DNA of 64,000 bases from Platerodrilus igneus (lineage: Eukaryota > Arthropoda > Insecta > Coleoptera > Lycidae): assembly GCA_036346225.1 (NCBI GenBank), contig JARFIW010000999.1, forward strand, positions 4,571,001-4,635,000, given 5' to 3'. Every line of letters starts with the position of its first letter. Positions within the stretch are counted from its first letter, which is position 1. Below, in pieces: positions 1 to 9,722 of this stretch. Below the pieces are notes generated by a model, which was not told the origin of the DNA, did no database searches, and saw only the letters and a list, made by a program, of their open reading frames with translations. Both the position numbers and the translations under genes were made by a program.

Positions 1-23
1 AAAAAGCAAAAAACAAACCCAAT

Positions 24-997
24 TTAAATTAAATGTTCAAACTGCTGTCCGTTAGCGGCTAGGCAGTGTCCTAATCTAGAGACAAACTCTTGTTGAACTT
101 TGTATACTACACTTTAGATTTTAAATAACCCCAGAGGAAATAATCCAAACAGGTTAAGTCGGGAAACCTTGCGGGGCATTCAATTTGTCCTCGTATACCA
201 ATCCACCTCATAGGAAATACTTGGTCGAGATATTCCCATACTGGATAGTGGGGAGACGCACCATCTTGCTGTAGCCAAATACTGGAATGAGGTGAATCAG
301 GATCTTCTGTATTCGGATGTAGCACCGCTAAAACCGGAATTAATTCAAATTGGAGAAAATTTAGATATTGTTGTCCATTGAGTGTTCTCTCAAAAAAGTA
401 CGGTCCAAAACCTTTATTACCCACTATCCCCACCCAAACATTAATCTTTTGTGGAAATTGTGTATTTGCTTCCATCATCCAATGCGGATTTTCATCAGCC
501 CAATAACGGCAATTCTGCTTATTAACGGTACCATTTAAATAAAATGTTGCCTCATCAGAAAACATAATAGTTCCTTCCAATCCAGGATTTTCATTGCAAA
601 GTTCCATCATTGTCTCACAAAATTGCGCTCGCCTATCAAAATTATCATCTGATAACTCTTGCACTATTTGCACTTTGTAAGGGTGAAATTTTTGCTTACG
701 GAGAAATCTATAAACTGCACTTTTTGATGCATTTAACTGTGAAGCGACTTCCGCAACGCTTGAATGTGGATTTTCATTCACAAATAGCAAGACATCCAAT
801 TCTGAATCTTCATCTAAAGCTGATGGACGTCCATCTTTAGATTTATCTCGTATGTGTCCAATATTCCGAAATTTATTTTCAATTCGGCTTATCGTTGATT
901 GCGTGATTGGTGGGGGGGGGGGGTCGGGATGAATTTCATTGAATAAAATTCGAACTTCTTTGTGCGTTCGAATTCTATCTCCAAAGCCAATCATCAT
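24..997 (-). pseudogene. mariner-family transposase, frameshifted near its C-terminus
   Basis: This is a cut-and-paste transposase of the Tc1/mariner superfamily. The main open frame (107-997, 296 aa) has an N-terminal helix-turn-helix region ending near residue 110 (SAVYRFLRKQKFHPYK), then a DDE/D catalytic domain. The first aspartate is in MFSDEATF, the second in WLQQDGASPHY and the third in FPDLTCLDYFLWGYLK; I count 34 residues between the second and third. The frame stops at TAG 107-109. The expected tail continues in another frame to a stop at 24-26 (ending GQQFEHLI), so a small indel has cut off the last 28 or so residues. A 12-G run at 912-923 encodes a proline tract near residue 25-30 that looks like slippage expansion. 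All three catalytic residues are present, but the protein is probably dead. Confidence 0.85.
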
Positions 998-1420
998 TAG
1001 AATTACAATTCTTTCGGCTCGTTAGGTCTCATTTTTGCTGACTTATTATTAAACAAGCAACACGCACTTAACTAACGTACTTTCACTAAACCTATTTGAC
1101 ACTTTACAAACATTTTGTTTGTCAAAGCATAACCGATAATTGGCACTTTAAATGAATAAGTTTTTATTGAATAGAACAGTTGTTTATCAACGGATTTAAA
1201 ATTTTTGTAAAATTTTATATCTGCATAAAAAATGCTATTAATTGAGGTATCACAAGGGGTACATTGCTATTTAAAATTTTTAAGTAGGGGATGCTAGCGC
1301 TTAGGGGTTGAAGGGTGGGGGGGTTAAAAATTACATAATTAAATGACAATTTAAAAATAAAAATCGACGTGTCAGAGCTTTTTACTCAGAAATTATCAAT
1401 AATCATTTAATCGAATATAT

Positions 1421-1442
1421 CCGTTACTTTTGGGAAGCACTG
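1421..1442. repeat. putative terminal inverted repeat of the mariner element
   Basis: The outward-facing sequence begins CAGTGCTTCCCAAAAG next to TA, typical of mariner ends. The opposite end lies outside the window, so the call rests on position and style only. Confidence 0.5.
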
Positions 1443-2320
1443 TATATACTTGTCTATAATGGTGACCGTAATTAAATCCAAGTTAGTCATTTAATAAATA
1501 AGGTATTAAGGAGAAGTGACTTATTAATAAATAACGCATGTGAGTGCTTAAATCAGAAGAACCGTGTTTTGTATAATCTCTGTAAAGTTATAATTAATCC
1601 ATGAAACTAAATTTTGACAAGTCATATTTATTTGTTAACTGGAATTCAGTTACCTTATTTTTTTTATATAGATAGTTTCGTGAAAACCTTAGTTACCTAA
1701 GGAATTTATAGGTAAGACCGACTCACTACCTTAGATATTTCAACCGGAAGTTGAGTGCATATAAAGTACGAAGACCGGGAACTGCAATCAGCTTGGCACA
1801 ATTGTGGAATTGAACATTTTTCACGGCCAGGTAGGACTTATCCGGGTTCTTGTCTGAAGAAGTCGAGTTTTCCCTCATCTTGTAGGCTTCTCTGAAGGAC
1901 TAGGAATCCGTGCCATTTTAGGCGGAACTCGAATAAGATAAGGATGGTGCCCTCATATTACCCTGACCTAAGACTAACGGCAATATAATATTATTTCCAA
2001 TCCCCTCCCCTTCGACCCACGCCCGTCGCGACTAGCCAGCCGAGCCGCGGTATAGTTTACTCCTAGGAGCAGACTTACTTCGTTTGTTCATGCTTTCCCC
2101 CTTCCAACTTTATGACAATTTGGCATGTAACAGTTCATTGGCAATCTAAAGCTAAATCTACATATACACTAACCTTTACATTAACTCTAGACTACATGGC
2201 TGATGAGCAAGTTTAGTTTTTGAGTGTCACTAGGCTTTGCAGCTTCAATAAAATTAGTGAATGTCTTGTACCAGTGAGTCCTGAACCTATGAGACTCAAC
2301 CGTGTTAGTGTCTATCTCAA
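1443..2320. other. intergenic, nothing recognised
   Basis: There is no open frame with family resemblance on either strand. The stretch is moderately AT-rich with a more GC-rich patch near 1980-2060. No repeat shared with the rest of the window was noticed. Confidence 0.4.
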
Positions 2321-2349
2321 GTTTATTTATTTATTTATTTATTTATTTA
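2321..2349 (-). repeat. (AAAT)n 3' tail of the LINE
   Basis: Six or more TTTA units on plus mark the 3' terminus of the minus-strand LINE. Such short simple repeats at the 3' end are usual for CR1/L2-like elements. Confidence 0.7.
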
Positions 2350-2535
2350 CATGTTCAAAAGACAAATGCCCATATTTGAACAGAAATACAACAAAATACA
2401 TTTAAAATGCAACTAAAACTAAGAAATATAAAAGAAAGAACAGTAGCTATAAACACAAATAAAAAGAGTACAGAATTTCACAATCAATACTAAAGCAAGA
2501 GTAAATAAAAATCATTTGTATTGTTAAATTTTTAA

Positions 2536-5310
2536 TTATTTTAGGTCCTTGATTGAGCATCTTGAAATATCAATAATTACACGTACATCTTCATATGCAG
2601 TACACATTCTGTGTAATGGTGAAAACTTGAGTCTATTGGTTCTAGGTGTTTTTAAGTAGAAGTAGGTAGGATTACGTACAGATAGGCAAGATTTATTGCG
2701 TTCTAACATATGTGCGATATCATCACAGTTAATCTGTTGAGTGTGGAGCTTATGTAGAAAAGTTAATAAATTAATCTTTCTTCGGTTGTAAAGTGATTGA
2801 AACTGTAACTGTTGTAGAAGTAGGGTCTGAAAAAATCCAATTGGAGGATAAATACCACTAAATTTAAAAGATAGAAACTTTAAGGACCGACGTTGTACAG
2901 CTTCAATAAAAGTTATGTGGTTTTCATAATATGGTTCCCATACTATTGCTGCATATTCTAGGTTAGATCTTACATATGCCGAGTAAAGTATTATAGTTGT
3001 ATTAACATTAAACTCTCGACAGTTTCTTATAATAAAACCAAGTGCTTTGTAGCCCTTGGAAATAACATGGTTAATGTACTCATTGAATGTTAGTTTGGAA
3101 TCAAATATCACTCCTAGGTCATGAATAACTTGCGGTCTTAATAAAACAATATTATTGATTGTATAATTGCATACTATTGTGTTTTGTGCTAAGTAATAAG
3201 ACATACTGAAGCATTTTTCGATATTCAAGTTTAAGTTGTTGTTGTCACACCAGATTAATATTTTATTTAGGTTATATTGTAGAACCTGACAATCAGCAAT
3301 ATTGCAAATTTTCGAGAATAATTTAAGGTCATCACCATATAGGAGACACTGTATTGTGTTATCAAGTATGTCAACTATATCATTAATAAAAATATTGAAG
3401 AGTAGTGGTCCCAATACAGAGCCTTGCGGAACACCAGAGGTAACCTTTTTAATGTTAGATTTACAGTTGTTGATTAAAACAAATTGTTGTCTGTTTGAAA
3501 AATAAGATGTAAGTAGTATGAGTAAATCAGTAGGGATATTATAACTTTGAAGTTTTTTTAGCAGAAGTGTGTGGTCAAGGCGGTCAAACCCTTTAGTAAA
3601 ATCTGTATAAATTACATCACACTGCATTCTATCATCCAAAGATTGACATATGAATTGCGAAATACAAAATAAATTAGTGATAGTGGAGCGACCACTTACA
3701 AATCCATGTTGTTGAGTTATTAGGTGTTTACTAAAAATGTCTTGGATTCTGTTGTATAGGGCCATTTCAAGCACTTTACTGAAGTTGTTTATTATAGCTA
3801 TAGGTCTATAGTTTTTCACAGAGTGCTTGTTGCCTTTTTCAAATACTGGACAGACTTTAGAGATCTTCCAAGCAGTTGGATAAACGCCAGTTTTTATACA
3901 CAAATTAAATATTGTGGTTATAGGCTTAACAAGTACAGAACGACAGTCGTGCAAAACAAAGGCAGGGATTTGATCAGGCCCAGCAGTTAGCTTGCCTTTC
4001 AGTTTTTTTAATGCAGATAGCACTTCATCTTCAGAAAAGAGTTTACTTACTAATTTATTATTGTCATATATGTTGGGAATTGAAGGAATTGTATAGTTAC
4101 CATTGGACGAGATGTAAGTACTACCAAAATAATCTGCGAAGGCATTCGCTATTTCCTAAGAATCAAATGTTTCTGCACCATTAATCGTCATAGATTTTGG
4201 GTAGGCAGCTATCTTGCATCTTGCTTTGACGTATTTCCAGAAGTTTGCTGGATCGTTATTAATTCCGTCTTGTATGTTTTTGATGTATAAATTATGTGCT
4301 TCACGTATTTCATTTTTTAGAATCGAACGAATCATTTTAAATTCATTAAGTTGTACTAGGCCGCCCCTTATAATAATAGGTAGAAGTATCCGTAATGTTT
4401 AAGTCGGTCCGAGAGGTTGGATTTTGTTACTGTGAGATCAAATATGGTTCCAAGTTGATTGTACATGTAATCACATGCAAGATCCACATCATCAAAATTG
4501 AGAAGGGCTTTCCAATCTGTTTCCAATAGAAGTTGATACAAATAGTTTAGATTGGCCTTTCTAAAATTCTAGTTCTAAGAATTCTGGTTTGGTAAGTCAA
4601 TAGTGCTTTGCATAGATGTGAGTAGATGCATATGTATTAACAGTGCTGGATGATGAGCATCAATGGGTAGCAGAGGATCAAATTACAATTGCACAGTGCA
4701 ATATAAATCCGAGATGACTAGATCTAACACACAATTATTTTGATTCCTTACGAAGTTATATTGTTGTAATTGTAGCATATCTAAAAATCCTTTGAACACC
4801 AACAATGACCCAGATAGTCTTGATGAGTTGTAGCGATTAATATAATTTGGAAGATTGAAATCCCCTGTGATTAAAACTTTGGAGTTATGTATATTTTCAA
4901 TTAAACCTAAACTATCAAATATATAGTCATATTGAGTATTAGATAGGTTTGGAATCACATACATACAAAGAAGTATTAAGCTGGCATCTTTCAATGAAAT
5001 TCTAACAGCTACAATATCAATGAAAGACATGTTTTCAAAATACATATGCAGATCAATGGGCACAGCATTGAAGGTATTCTGAATGGCTAGCATAGCCCCA
5101 CCACCTCTAGATGTATTTAGTTCAGCAAATTTTCGATCAGAGCGAAATACGTTATAAGTATTAGTGAACAGTTCATAGTCTCCGATGTTAGAACTTAGCC
5201 AAGTTTCCGTGATTGCAATAACGTTATAATCAGCTTTTATTTTGGTATTAAGGCCTCTTACATTTTGATAGTAGACTGTTAAAGTTTTAAATGTTTCAGA
5301 GAACTGCTTA
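2536..5310 (-). pseudogene. LINE ORF2: APE-type endonuclease and reverse transcriptase, broken
   Basis: ORF2 nicks target DNA and copies the element RNA into it. The endonuclease part starts near 5290 (YYQNVRGLNTKI), runs through IAITETWL (about 5220) and GGGAMLAIQN (about 5090), and includes ITGDFNLP and NCVLDLVISD. A few residues expected between the first two motifs seem to be missing. The reverse transcriptase (2536-4158) has NYRPIAI, HGFVSGRST, FTKGFDRLDH, SGVPQGSVLGP and the catalytic YGDD (YGDDLKLF). The frame is open upstream of 4023 to a TAG near 4155. Beyond that stop a linker (DPANFWKYVKARC, near 4240) continues the protein. Several stops lie between 4158 and 4683, so no full product can be made. 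Confidence 0.85.
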
Positions 5311-5327
5311 TCCTGTAGCTGTAATTG

Positions 5328-6080
5328 CTATTCAATACCAAAAAGATCAGACTTGAGTTTAGTGATATTTTGCTGATAGACAGAGCACAAGTTGTGATCC
5401 CAAGCTGCATGTTTAGCATCGACATTTTTCCCTAATCTTTGATTTGCTTTTGTGCAATTAACACAGCAGAGTTGAGAGTCGGTAGCAGTGCAAGATTTAA
5501 GCTCATGAGTCAATCCACATCTTGAACAGCTGATATTATTCTTACAGGAATGAGATGTGTGATTATATGCATTACACTTGAAACCCCTGGAAATTTCTAC
5601 AGCGCCAAAGACTTTACAAACGTCTAATCCAATGGTTAGGTAACCTGCATTCAGTATTTTATTGTATGTAACAGTGTTTAATTGTAGTGTTGCTTGGAAC
5701 ACTTTTTTATTCTTTACAGGACAAATCTTTAAGATTTTGCACTCAGTAGATTCAGAAAATAACTCTTCATTTTGCTTCAATATGTAGTTAATTAGTGTGT
5801 CATCTTTGTACTCCACAGATAAACCAGTAATTCTAATCCGAGGGAGGGCTTTTTTTAATACATGAGCATCATATTCAGTAGAAAGTTTTTCACCTGCTAA
5901 ATGAACAAATTTATCTGCATGTTTGAAATCATTGCAGTTAACAATAAGACCTCCATTCTGTATATGCTTTACAGTATTAATCTTTATGTTTGCTTCAATA
6001 GGCTTCACTCTTTCAACTATATCATTTTTGGTTTGAGAATTTTTTTGACTGCAATCCTTAGGTTTTAGTAGTTTGTCCAT
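5328..6080 (-). CDS. LINE ORF1, zinc-knuckle RNA-binding protein
   Basis: The product is 250 aa. The N-terminal half is lysine-rich with no clear motif. The C-terminal third carries retroelement zinc knuckles: FKCNAYNHTSHSC, where the usual first cysteine looks replaced by glycine (RGFKC), then an intact CSRCGLTHELKSC, then a CVNC...H...H/C group near residue 208-235. Proteins of this type coat LINE RNA and act as nucleic-acid chaperones. It sits directly upstream of ORF2 in the same direction, the standard CR1/Jockey order. The frame is intact, but the damaged first knuckle and broken ORF2 argue against a live element. Confidence 0.75.
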   Translation of the reverse strand: MDKLLKPKDCSQKNSQTKNDIVERVKPIEANIKINTVKHIQNGGLIVNCNDFKHADKFVHLAGEKLSTEYDAHVLKKALPRIRITGLSVEYKDDTLINYILKQNEELFSESTECKILKICPVKNKKVFQATLQLNTVTYNKILNAGYLTIGLDVCKVFGAVEISRGFKCNAYNHTSHSCKNNISCSRCGLTHELKSCTATDSQLCCVNCTKANQRLGKNVDAKHAAWDHNLCSVYQQNITKLKSDLFGIE

Positions 6081-6086
6081 ACTAAT

Positions 6087-6147
6087 ATCGTATTGCTGAA
6101 TAAATTGAAGTATAAACCTTAAATTAGGCTTTATTCATCAATACGAT
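6087..6147. repeat. short hairpin between the LINE and the Sailor-like element
   Basis: TATCGTATTG-CTGAATAAA near 6087 is matched in inverse by TTTATTCATCAATACGATA near 6131-6148, giving arms of about 18 bases with a loop of about 25. It could be part of the LINE 5' end, or a trace of an older element. Confidence 0.4.
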
Positions 6148-6153
6148 AACACT

Positions 6154-6181
6154 ACTATACTCCATTCCAGTTAAGAAGGTA
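6154..6181 (+). repeat. left terminal inverted repeat of the Sailor-like transposon
   Basis: The sequence begins ACTATACTCCATTCCAG and matches the inverse of 8838-8865 at every base. The inner TA (6158-6159) is the likely target duplication, followed by the element proper. Confidence 0.85.
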
Positions 6182-6489
6182 CTGAAGAATAAGATAGGAC
6201 TTAATTCTAGCGATTCTCATTGGTGGATGGATGAGCCAAGTGTACACAAGTATAAATATCCCGTATGTTTGTGTTGGTTGTTTGAACATTTTTATTATAA
6301 GACAGATTGTCAATTGGCATTTTGACATTTGCTATTGCCCTTTCATATTTTCGTTTTTGTTATTTATTGTATTTTGTTATTAGTTTGCCTTTGAAATTTT
6401 GCTCGGCCTTATTAATTTGTGTTAATTTTATATTTAGTATCAAAACAGTTCTTGTCAGAGCTATAAAACACCAGTGTCTTCATAGTAAG

Positions 6490-6544
6490 GTAAGCATGTC
6501 TCATTAAAGATAAGCATATAATACTAACAATGAATTCTTTTCAG
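6490..6544 (+). other. putative 5' UTR intron of the transposase transcript
   Basis: This is a 55-base stretch bounded by AAG|GTAAGCA and TTCTTTTCAG|AC, with a consensus branch point ATACTAAC about 20 bases before the acceptor. It ends 14 bases upstream of the transposase ATG at 6559. All three splice signals are strong, so it is probably removed from the leader. Confidence 0.65.
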
Positions 6545-6558
6545 ACTTTTATTTAATT

Positions 6559-7971
6559 ATGGATCACCAACCTATTAAAAATCCGAAGGGCAAACATGTT
6601 ATGAGCGGGCAAAAGCTTATTGCCTATAATATGTATTTGAAAAATTCCACAAATGCATCCAAAACGCAATCTGTGAAGCAAACTGCGTTAGAAGTGGGTT
6701 TAGGTGTTCGATCAATGTGGAATACTGTAAAAGAAATGGAAACTACTGGTACTGCTTCCTCGCCAAAGACTACAAGAGTGCGTACAACAATCTACGACGA
6801 ACTTGAAGAATTTGAAAGATGTGCGATTCGACGGCATGTTTATGCATTTTACTTTAGACATGAATTACCAAATTTAGAGAAAGTATTACATGCAATAAAC
6901 AATGATGACGCTTTACCAAACTTCAGTCGCACATCACTTTATCGGGTAATGATGAAATTGGGTTTTAAATATGGAAAGCGTAGCCGAAAAACAATTTTAA
7001 TTGAAAAACCTGAAATTGTGTTGTGGCGAAGAAAATATTTAACTGCAATTAAAAAGTATAGAGCTGAAGGTAAAAGAATTTATTATACTGATGAAACGTG
7101 GGTGAATGCTGGACATGTAAAGAACAAGGTATGGCAAGACACCACTGTAAAAACAGCAAGGCAGGCATTAATCGAAGGTTTATCGACTGGTATACGAGAT
7201 CCCTCTGACAAGGGCAAGAGATTAATTGTTGCGCACATGGGTAGTGATATGGGATTTGTCAATGGTGCATATTTAAACTTTCAATCTAAAAAAACAGGTA
7301 GCGTATTAACACTATAAACAACTTAGGACCCTGAGTTCATAATTATCGTTTTAGGAGATTATCACGAAGACATGAACGGTAAAGCGTTTACAACTTAGTT
7401 GAAAGGTGTATTACCTCTTCTTGATAATGATAGTGTAATCGTGCTTGATAATGCTCCTTATCACAGCGTCAAAGCCGATAAGGTTCCAAATCAAAGTTGT
7501 CGGAAAGAACAAATTTATAATTGGTTAGACGCAAAACACATTGAAGTTACCAAAGAGCTATTAAAAGTTGAATTATTAGCCTTAGTAAAGCAGCACTCTC
7601 TAGCTCACCCGACACCTTATGTTGTTGACGAAATTGTAAAACGCTCTGGCAGAACTGTATTAAGGTTACCCCCATACCACTGCAATCTAAATTCAATTGA
7701 GCTGATTTGGGCTCAAGTAAAACAGCATGTAGCTACCAACAATTCTACTTTTAAAATTAACGACGTGAAGGTGCTTCTGGATGAAGGATTTGCAGCCATA
7801 GATAAAGGACATTGGGTTAATTGTATTAGCCATATAATTAAAGAAGAAGAAAGAATGTGGAAATTGGATGGCATCGTCGAAGAACTTGTCGAACAAATTG
7901 TAATAAATGTTGCATATGAAAGTACAACAGACGACGAAGATACCTCTGGGGATGATATGGACGTAGATTAA
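6559..7971 (+). pseudogene. Sailor-like transposase with one intron and one in-frame stop
   Basis: This is a DDE transposase that would cut the element out and reinsert it at TA. Exon 1 (6559-7297) holds an N-terminal DNA-binding region and the first catalytic aspartate (IYYTDETWVNAGH, about residue 178). After a 57-base intron (7298-7354) the frame resumes exactly (KTG|DYHEDMNGKAF). A TAG at 7396-7398 then interrupts it where a coding codon, perhaps Trp, is expected. The remaining 190 codons (7399-7971) hold the second aspartate (VIVLDNAPYHS) and the glutamate (LNSIELIWAQVK). I count about 83 residues between them, far more than in Tc1 or mariner, and the C-terminus is acidic. Only the single stop seems to prevent activity. 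Confidence 0.85.
7298..7354 (+). other. 57-base intron in the transposase
   Basis: The intron begins GTAGCG and ends CGTTTTAG. Its removal joins codon phase perfectly (G|GA) and restores the domain between the first and second catalytic aspartates. The retained sequence would add a premature stop at 7315-7317. The length is typical of minimal insect introns. Confidence 0.75.
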
Positions 7972-8083
7972 ATATAAATTTGTAATATCATTGTTTTGAT
8001 ATTTTGTGATGTGTTTAATTAAAAATAGCTTATATATTGTTCTATATTAATATTTTATTTAAACTTTAACCAAACAGGTAGAA

Positions 8084-8089
8084 AATAAA
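8084..8089 (+). promoter_or_regulatory. polyadenylation signal of the transposase gene
   Basis: AATAAA lies 112 bases after the transposase stop, followed by AT-rich sequence. This is a plausible 3' end for the spliced transcript. Confidence 0.5.
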
Positions 8090-8329
8090 GTTCAATAATG
8101 CTTGATATGTTTTAAAACCGTGTTTCTTGGATGTATTTATTCAAAAACCTCAATCTTGCAAAAAAATATAAATAAAAATCTGTATAAACATCGATGCATT
8201 GCTTTAATTTCAATCATTGTTAACAAACTTACAACCTTTCGAAAAAATGAAACTGACAGAATTTTATTAAAGCATTCTATAACTCCAGGTGAATGTTTGT
8301 TTCTACCATAATTGTTAAGTAAAGACTAA

Positions 8330-8470
8330 GGGCAAATTCATAAAGCACATTAAGCCACACTCATACTTAAGTAATGTTCTATCTCAATTTTGGTATTCGG
8401 AAAAATACTAAAAGTTGAGATGGAACATTGATTAAGTATGAGTGTAACAAAGTGTGCTTATGAATTTGCC
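8330..8470. mobile_element. 141-bp foldback MITE, PIF/Harbinger-like ends
   Basis: The arms begin GGGCAAATTCATAA and are imperfectly complementary for about 65 bases each around a short loop near 8395-8405. The flanking trinucleotide is TAA on both sides (8327-8329 and 8471-8473). A 3-bp TAA duplication with GGGC ends points to PIF/Harbinger mobilisation. It lies inside the Sailor-like transposon, so it inserted later than that element. It has no coding capacity. Confidence 0.75.
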
Positions 8471-8564
8471 CTAAGTTCGTCCGTCTTAAACTTAATGTAG
8501 TTCCAAGTCCAATTTTATCCTCTGAAATTTAATACCAAATTACAAATACTCCTTGTTATTATTT

Positions 8565-8640
8565 AGACAACTATCCTAGGAGAAGGATCGAAACGTCAAT
8601 AAAATCATTTTCAAAAAGCAATGTGGTCTTATTCCTTAAG
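8565..8640 (+). repeat. fragment of a Penelope-like 3' end
   Basis: ATCCTAGGAGAAGGAT forms a hairpin followed directly by CGAAACGTCAATAAAAT, then a segment ending TTAAGAAGAAC. This parallels the Penelope-like ends at 13725-13812 and 21119-21206 but diverges in sequence, so it is probably a related family. Confidence 0.5.
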
Positions 8641-8837
8641 AAGAACACCAAATTGCAATTACCGAATGCAATAATACTTAAAAATTAACTAATAAAGTCA
8701 GCCATTTGCATTGTTATTTTTGGAAAACTATCGTCACAAAATAGTAAATATACAACCGACGCCGGCAACTTTTCAAATACAGCAACTAATAAATTTTTGA
8801 TCTGTGTAAATCTGACTCAAGCACAAGCGCCATCTAC

Positions 8838-8865
8838 TACCTTCTTAACTGGAATGGAGTATAGT
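8838..8865 (-). repeat. right terminal inverted repeat of the Sailor-like transposon
   Basis: This is a perfect inverse of 6154-6181. TA at 8860-8861 is the candidate target duplication. Confidence 0.85.
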
Positions 8866-9073
8866 TTACAGAAATGTGACAAGTAGTATCAACAACCTAA
8901 AGCTATAGCAACAAACAGAAATGGTTCATTAGAAGTAGCAGGGCCTACGAAGGTAACTAATTCTCAACAATATGAAAGACTTAAACACTTTGTATTTAAA
9001 TACAGAACGCACACTTATTAATTTTTTCTGATCTGTCAATCTCAAAACGTTAGTCAAAGTTTACATTTTTAAC

Positions 9074-9545
9074 ATGGTTAAGTTCACGAAAGAGCAACGT
9101 TTGAAAATTATTAAAAATTACTACCGAAATTCTAAATCAGTGGTAGTCGCAACTTTAAGAGTGCTCAGTTAAATTTTCGGTCGTTATAACCGTCCCACCA
9201 GACAGCTGTGCGTGCTATGATGGATAAATTTGAATTCACATATTTACTATTGAATATTCCTCTGCTAGTATGACAACGCACCAGTCAAGTACCGAAAATA
9301 TAGTTGCTGTTAGTGCTTCAGTTCAATATGCTCCCAATATTCAATTCCTTGCCGTTCGCATGAATTGTGAATTTCTTGGTCAATATTGTGGCGAATTTTG
9401 CATAAAGATCTTTGCCTACGCCTTTACAAGATCAAAATAACACCAGAGCAGAGGCCTCTTAATCATCCAAAGCGCAAATTGGGCTCTACAAAAGTTTAAG
9501 TTTGAAGAAAATCCCGAATTTTATCGAAAAACTATCAATTACTAG
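9074..9545 (+). pseudogene. decayed mariner transposase, N-terminal part only
   Basis: The reading starts MVKFTKEQRLKIIKNYY and runs through FGRYNRPTRQ and VRAMMDKFE, the N-terminal helix-turn-helix domain that precedes many insect mariner transposases. The similarity jumps frame and continues (NIVAVSASV, then KFEENPEFYRK near 9500-9530) to about 9545. No catalytic aspartate region follows. It resembles the same broad group as the element at 1-1442 but is much older. Confidence 0.65.
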
Positions 9546-9661
9546 CTCGATTTGAAATGATCATTTGAGCTTTGCATAAAAGTCTAAGTTATTATTTCAT
9601 CTTATTAATTGCAATACGTTAGTATTTATCAACTTACGTTGTGTAAAAAAAGTACCTAAAA

Positions 9662-9666
<5 letters not shown>

Positions 9667-9720
<54 letters not shown>
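9667..9720. repeat. (TA)n microsatellite, left border of unit T
   Basis: About 27 TA units followed directly by TTGCTATGAACC, the inverse of a CA-ending LTR-like terminus. It is the first of a series of (TA)n tracts at element junctions. Confidence 0.9.

Positions 9721-9722
<2 letters not shown>

Larger units (their letters stand above)
1..1442 (-). mobile_element. mariner-like DNA transposon, one end missing
   Basis: The transposase lies at 24-997 and is read leftwards. Upstream of its start are about 440 bases of non-coding DNA with G-rich patches (1270-1325). The stretch then ends in CCGTTACTTTTGGGAAGCAC followed by TGTA at 1421-1444. Read from the outside, that end is TACAGTGCTTCCC, the form expected of a Tc1/mariner inverted repeat beside a TA target duplication. 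The partner repeat would lie before base 1, so it cannot be checked here. The element call is firm because of the transposase; the exact right boundary is inferred. Confidence 0.75.
2321..6110 (-). mobile_element. CR1/Jockey-like LINE (non-LTR retrotransposon)
   Basis: This element is read leftwards. ORF1 (zinc-knuckle nucleic-acid-binding protein, 5328-6080) is followed by ORF2 (endonuclease then reverse transcriptase, 2536-5310). A roughly 190-base 3' UTR ends in an (AAAT)n tail, seen on plus as TTTA repeats at 2323-2348. A microsatellite-like 3' tail instead of poly-A fits CR1/L2-type LINEs, and the domain order fits CR1/Jockey. The 5' end is placed just upstream of the ORF1 start, before the Sailor-like transposon at 6160; the exact base is uncertain. 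Confidence 0.8.
6158..8861 (+). mobile_element. Sailor-like IS630/Tc1/mariner DNA transposon, nearly complete
   Basis: The transposase pseudogene at 6559-7971 is bracketed by perfect inverted repeats at 6154-6181 and 8838-8865 (28 bases including flanking TA). If TA is the target duplication (6158-6159 and 8860-8861), the element is 6160-8859 and begins CTCCATTCCAG. It contains a 5' non-coding exon with a small intron, the coding region with another small intron, AATAAA at 8084-8089, a nested foldback MITE (8330-8470) and a Penelope-like end fragment near 8571. The spacing of its catalytic residues matches the recently described DD82E Sailor group better than Tc1 (DD34E) or mariner (DD34D); that placement is inference. 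Confidence 0.85.

Noticed and set aside
610..840. Plus-strand frame inside the mariner transposase
   Set aside because: It is the antisense of the transposase on minus, with no motif of its own.
2195..2305. CTGATGAG near 2200 as a possible hammerhead ribozyme core
   Set aside because: No GAAA box follows at a suitable distance and no stem II could be drawn.
3302..4402. Two plus-strand frames across the LINE ORF2
   Set aside because: They are antisense to reverse transcriptase and linker sequence that reads clearly on minus.
7693..7896. Minus-strand frame across the Sailor-like transposase
   Set aside because: It is antisense to the catalytic domain, with low-complexity hydrophobic content only.
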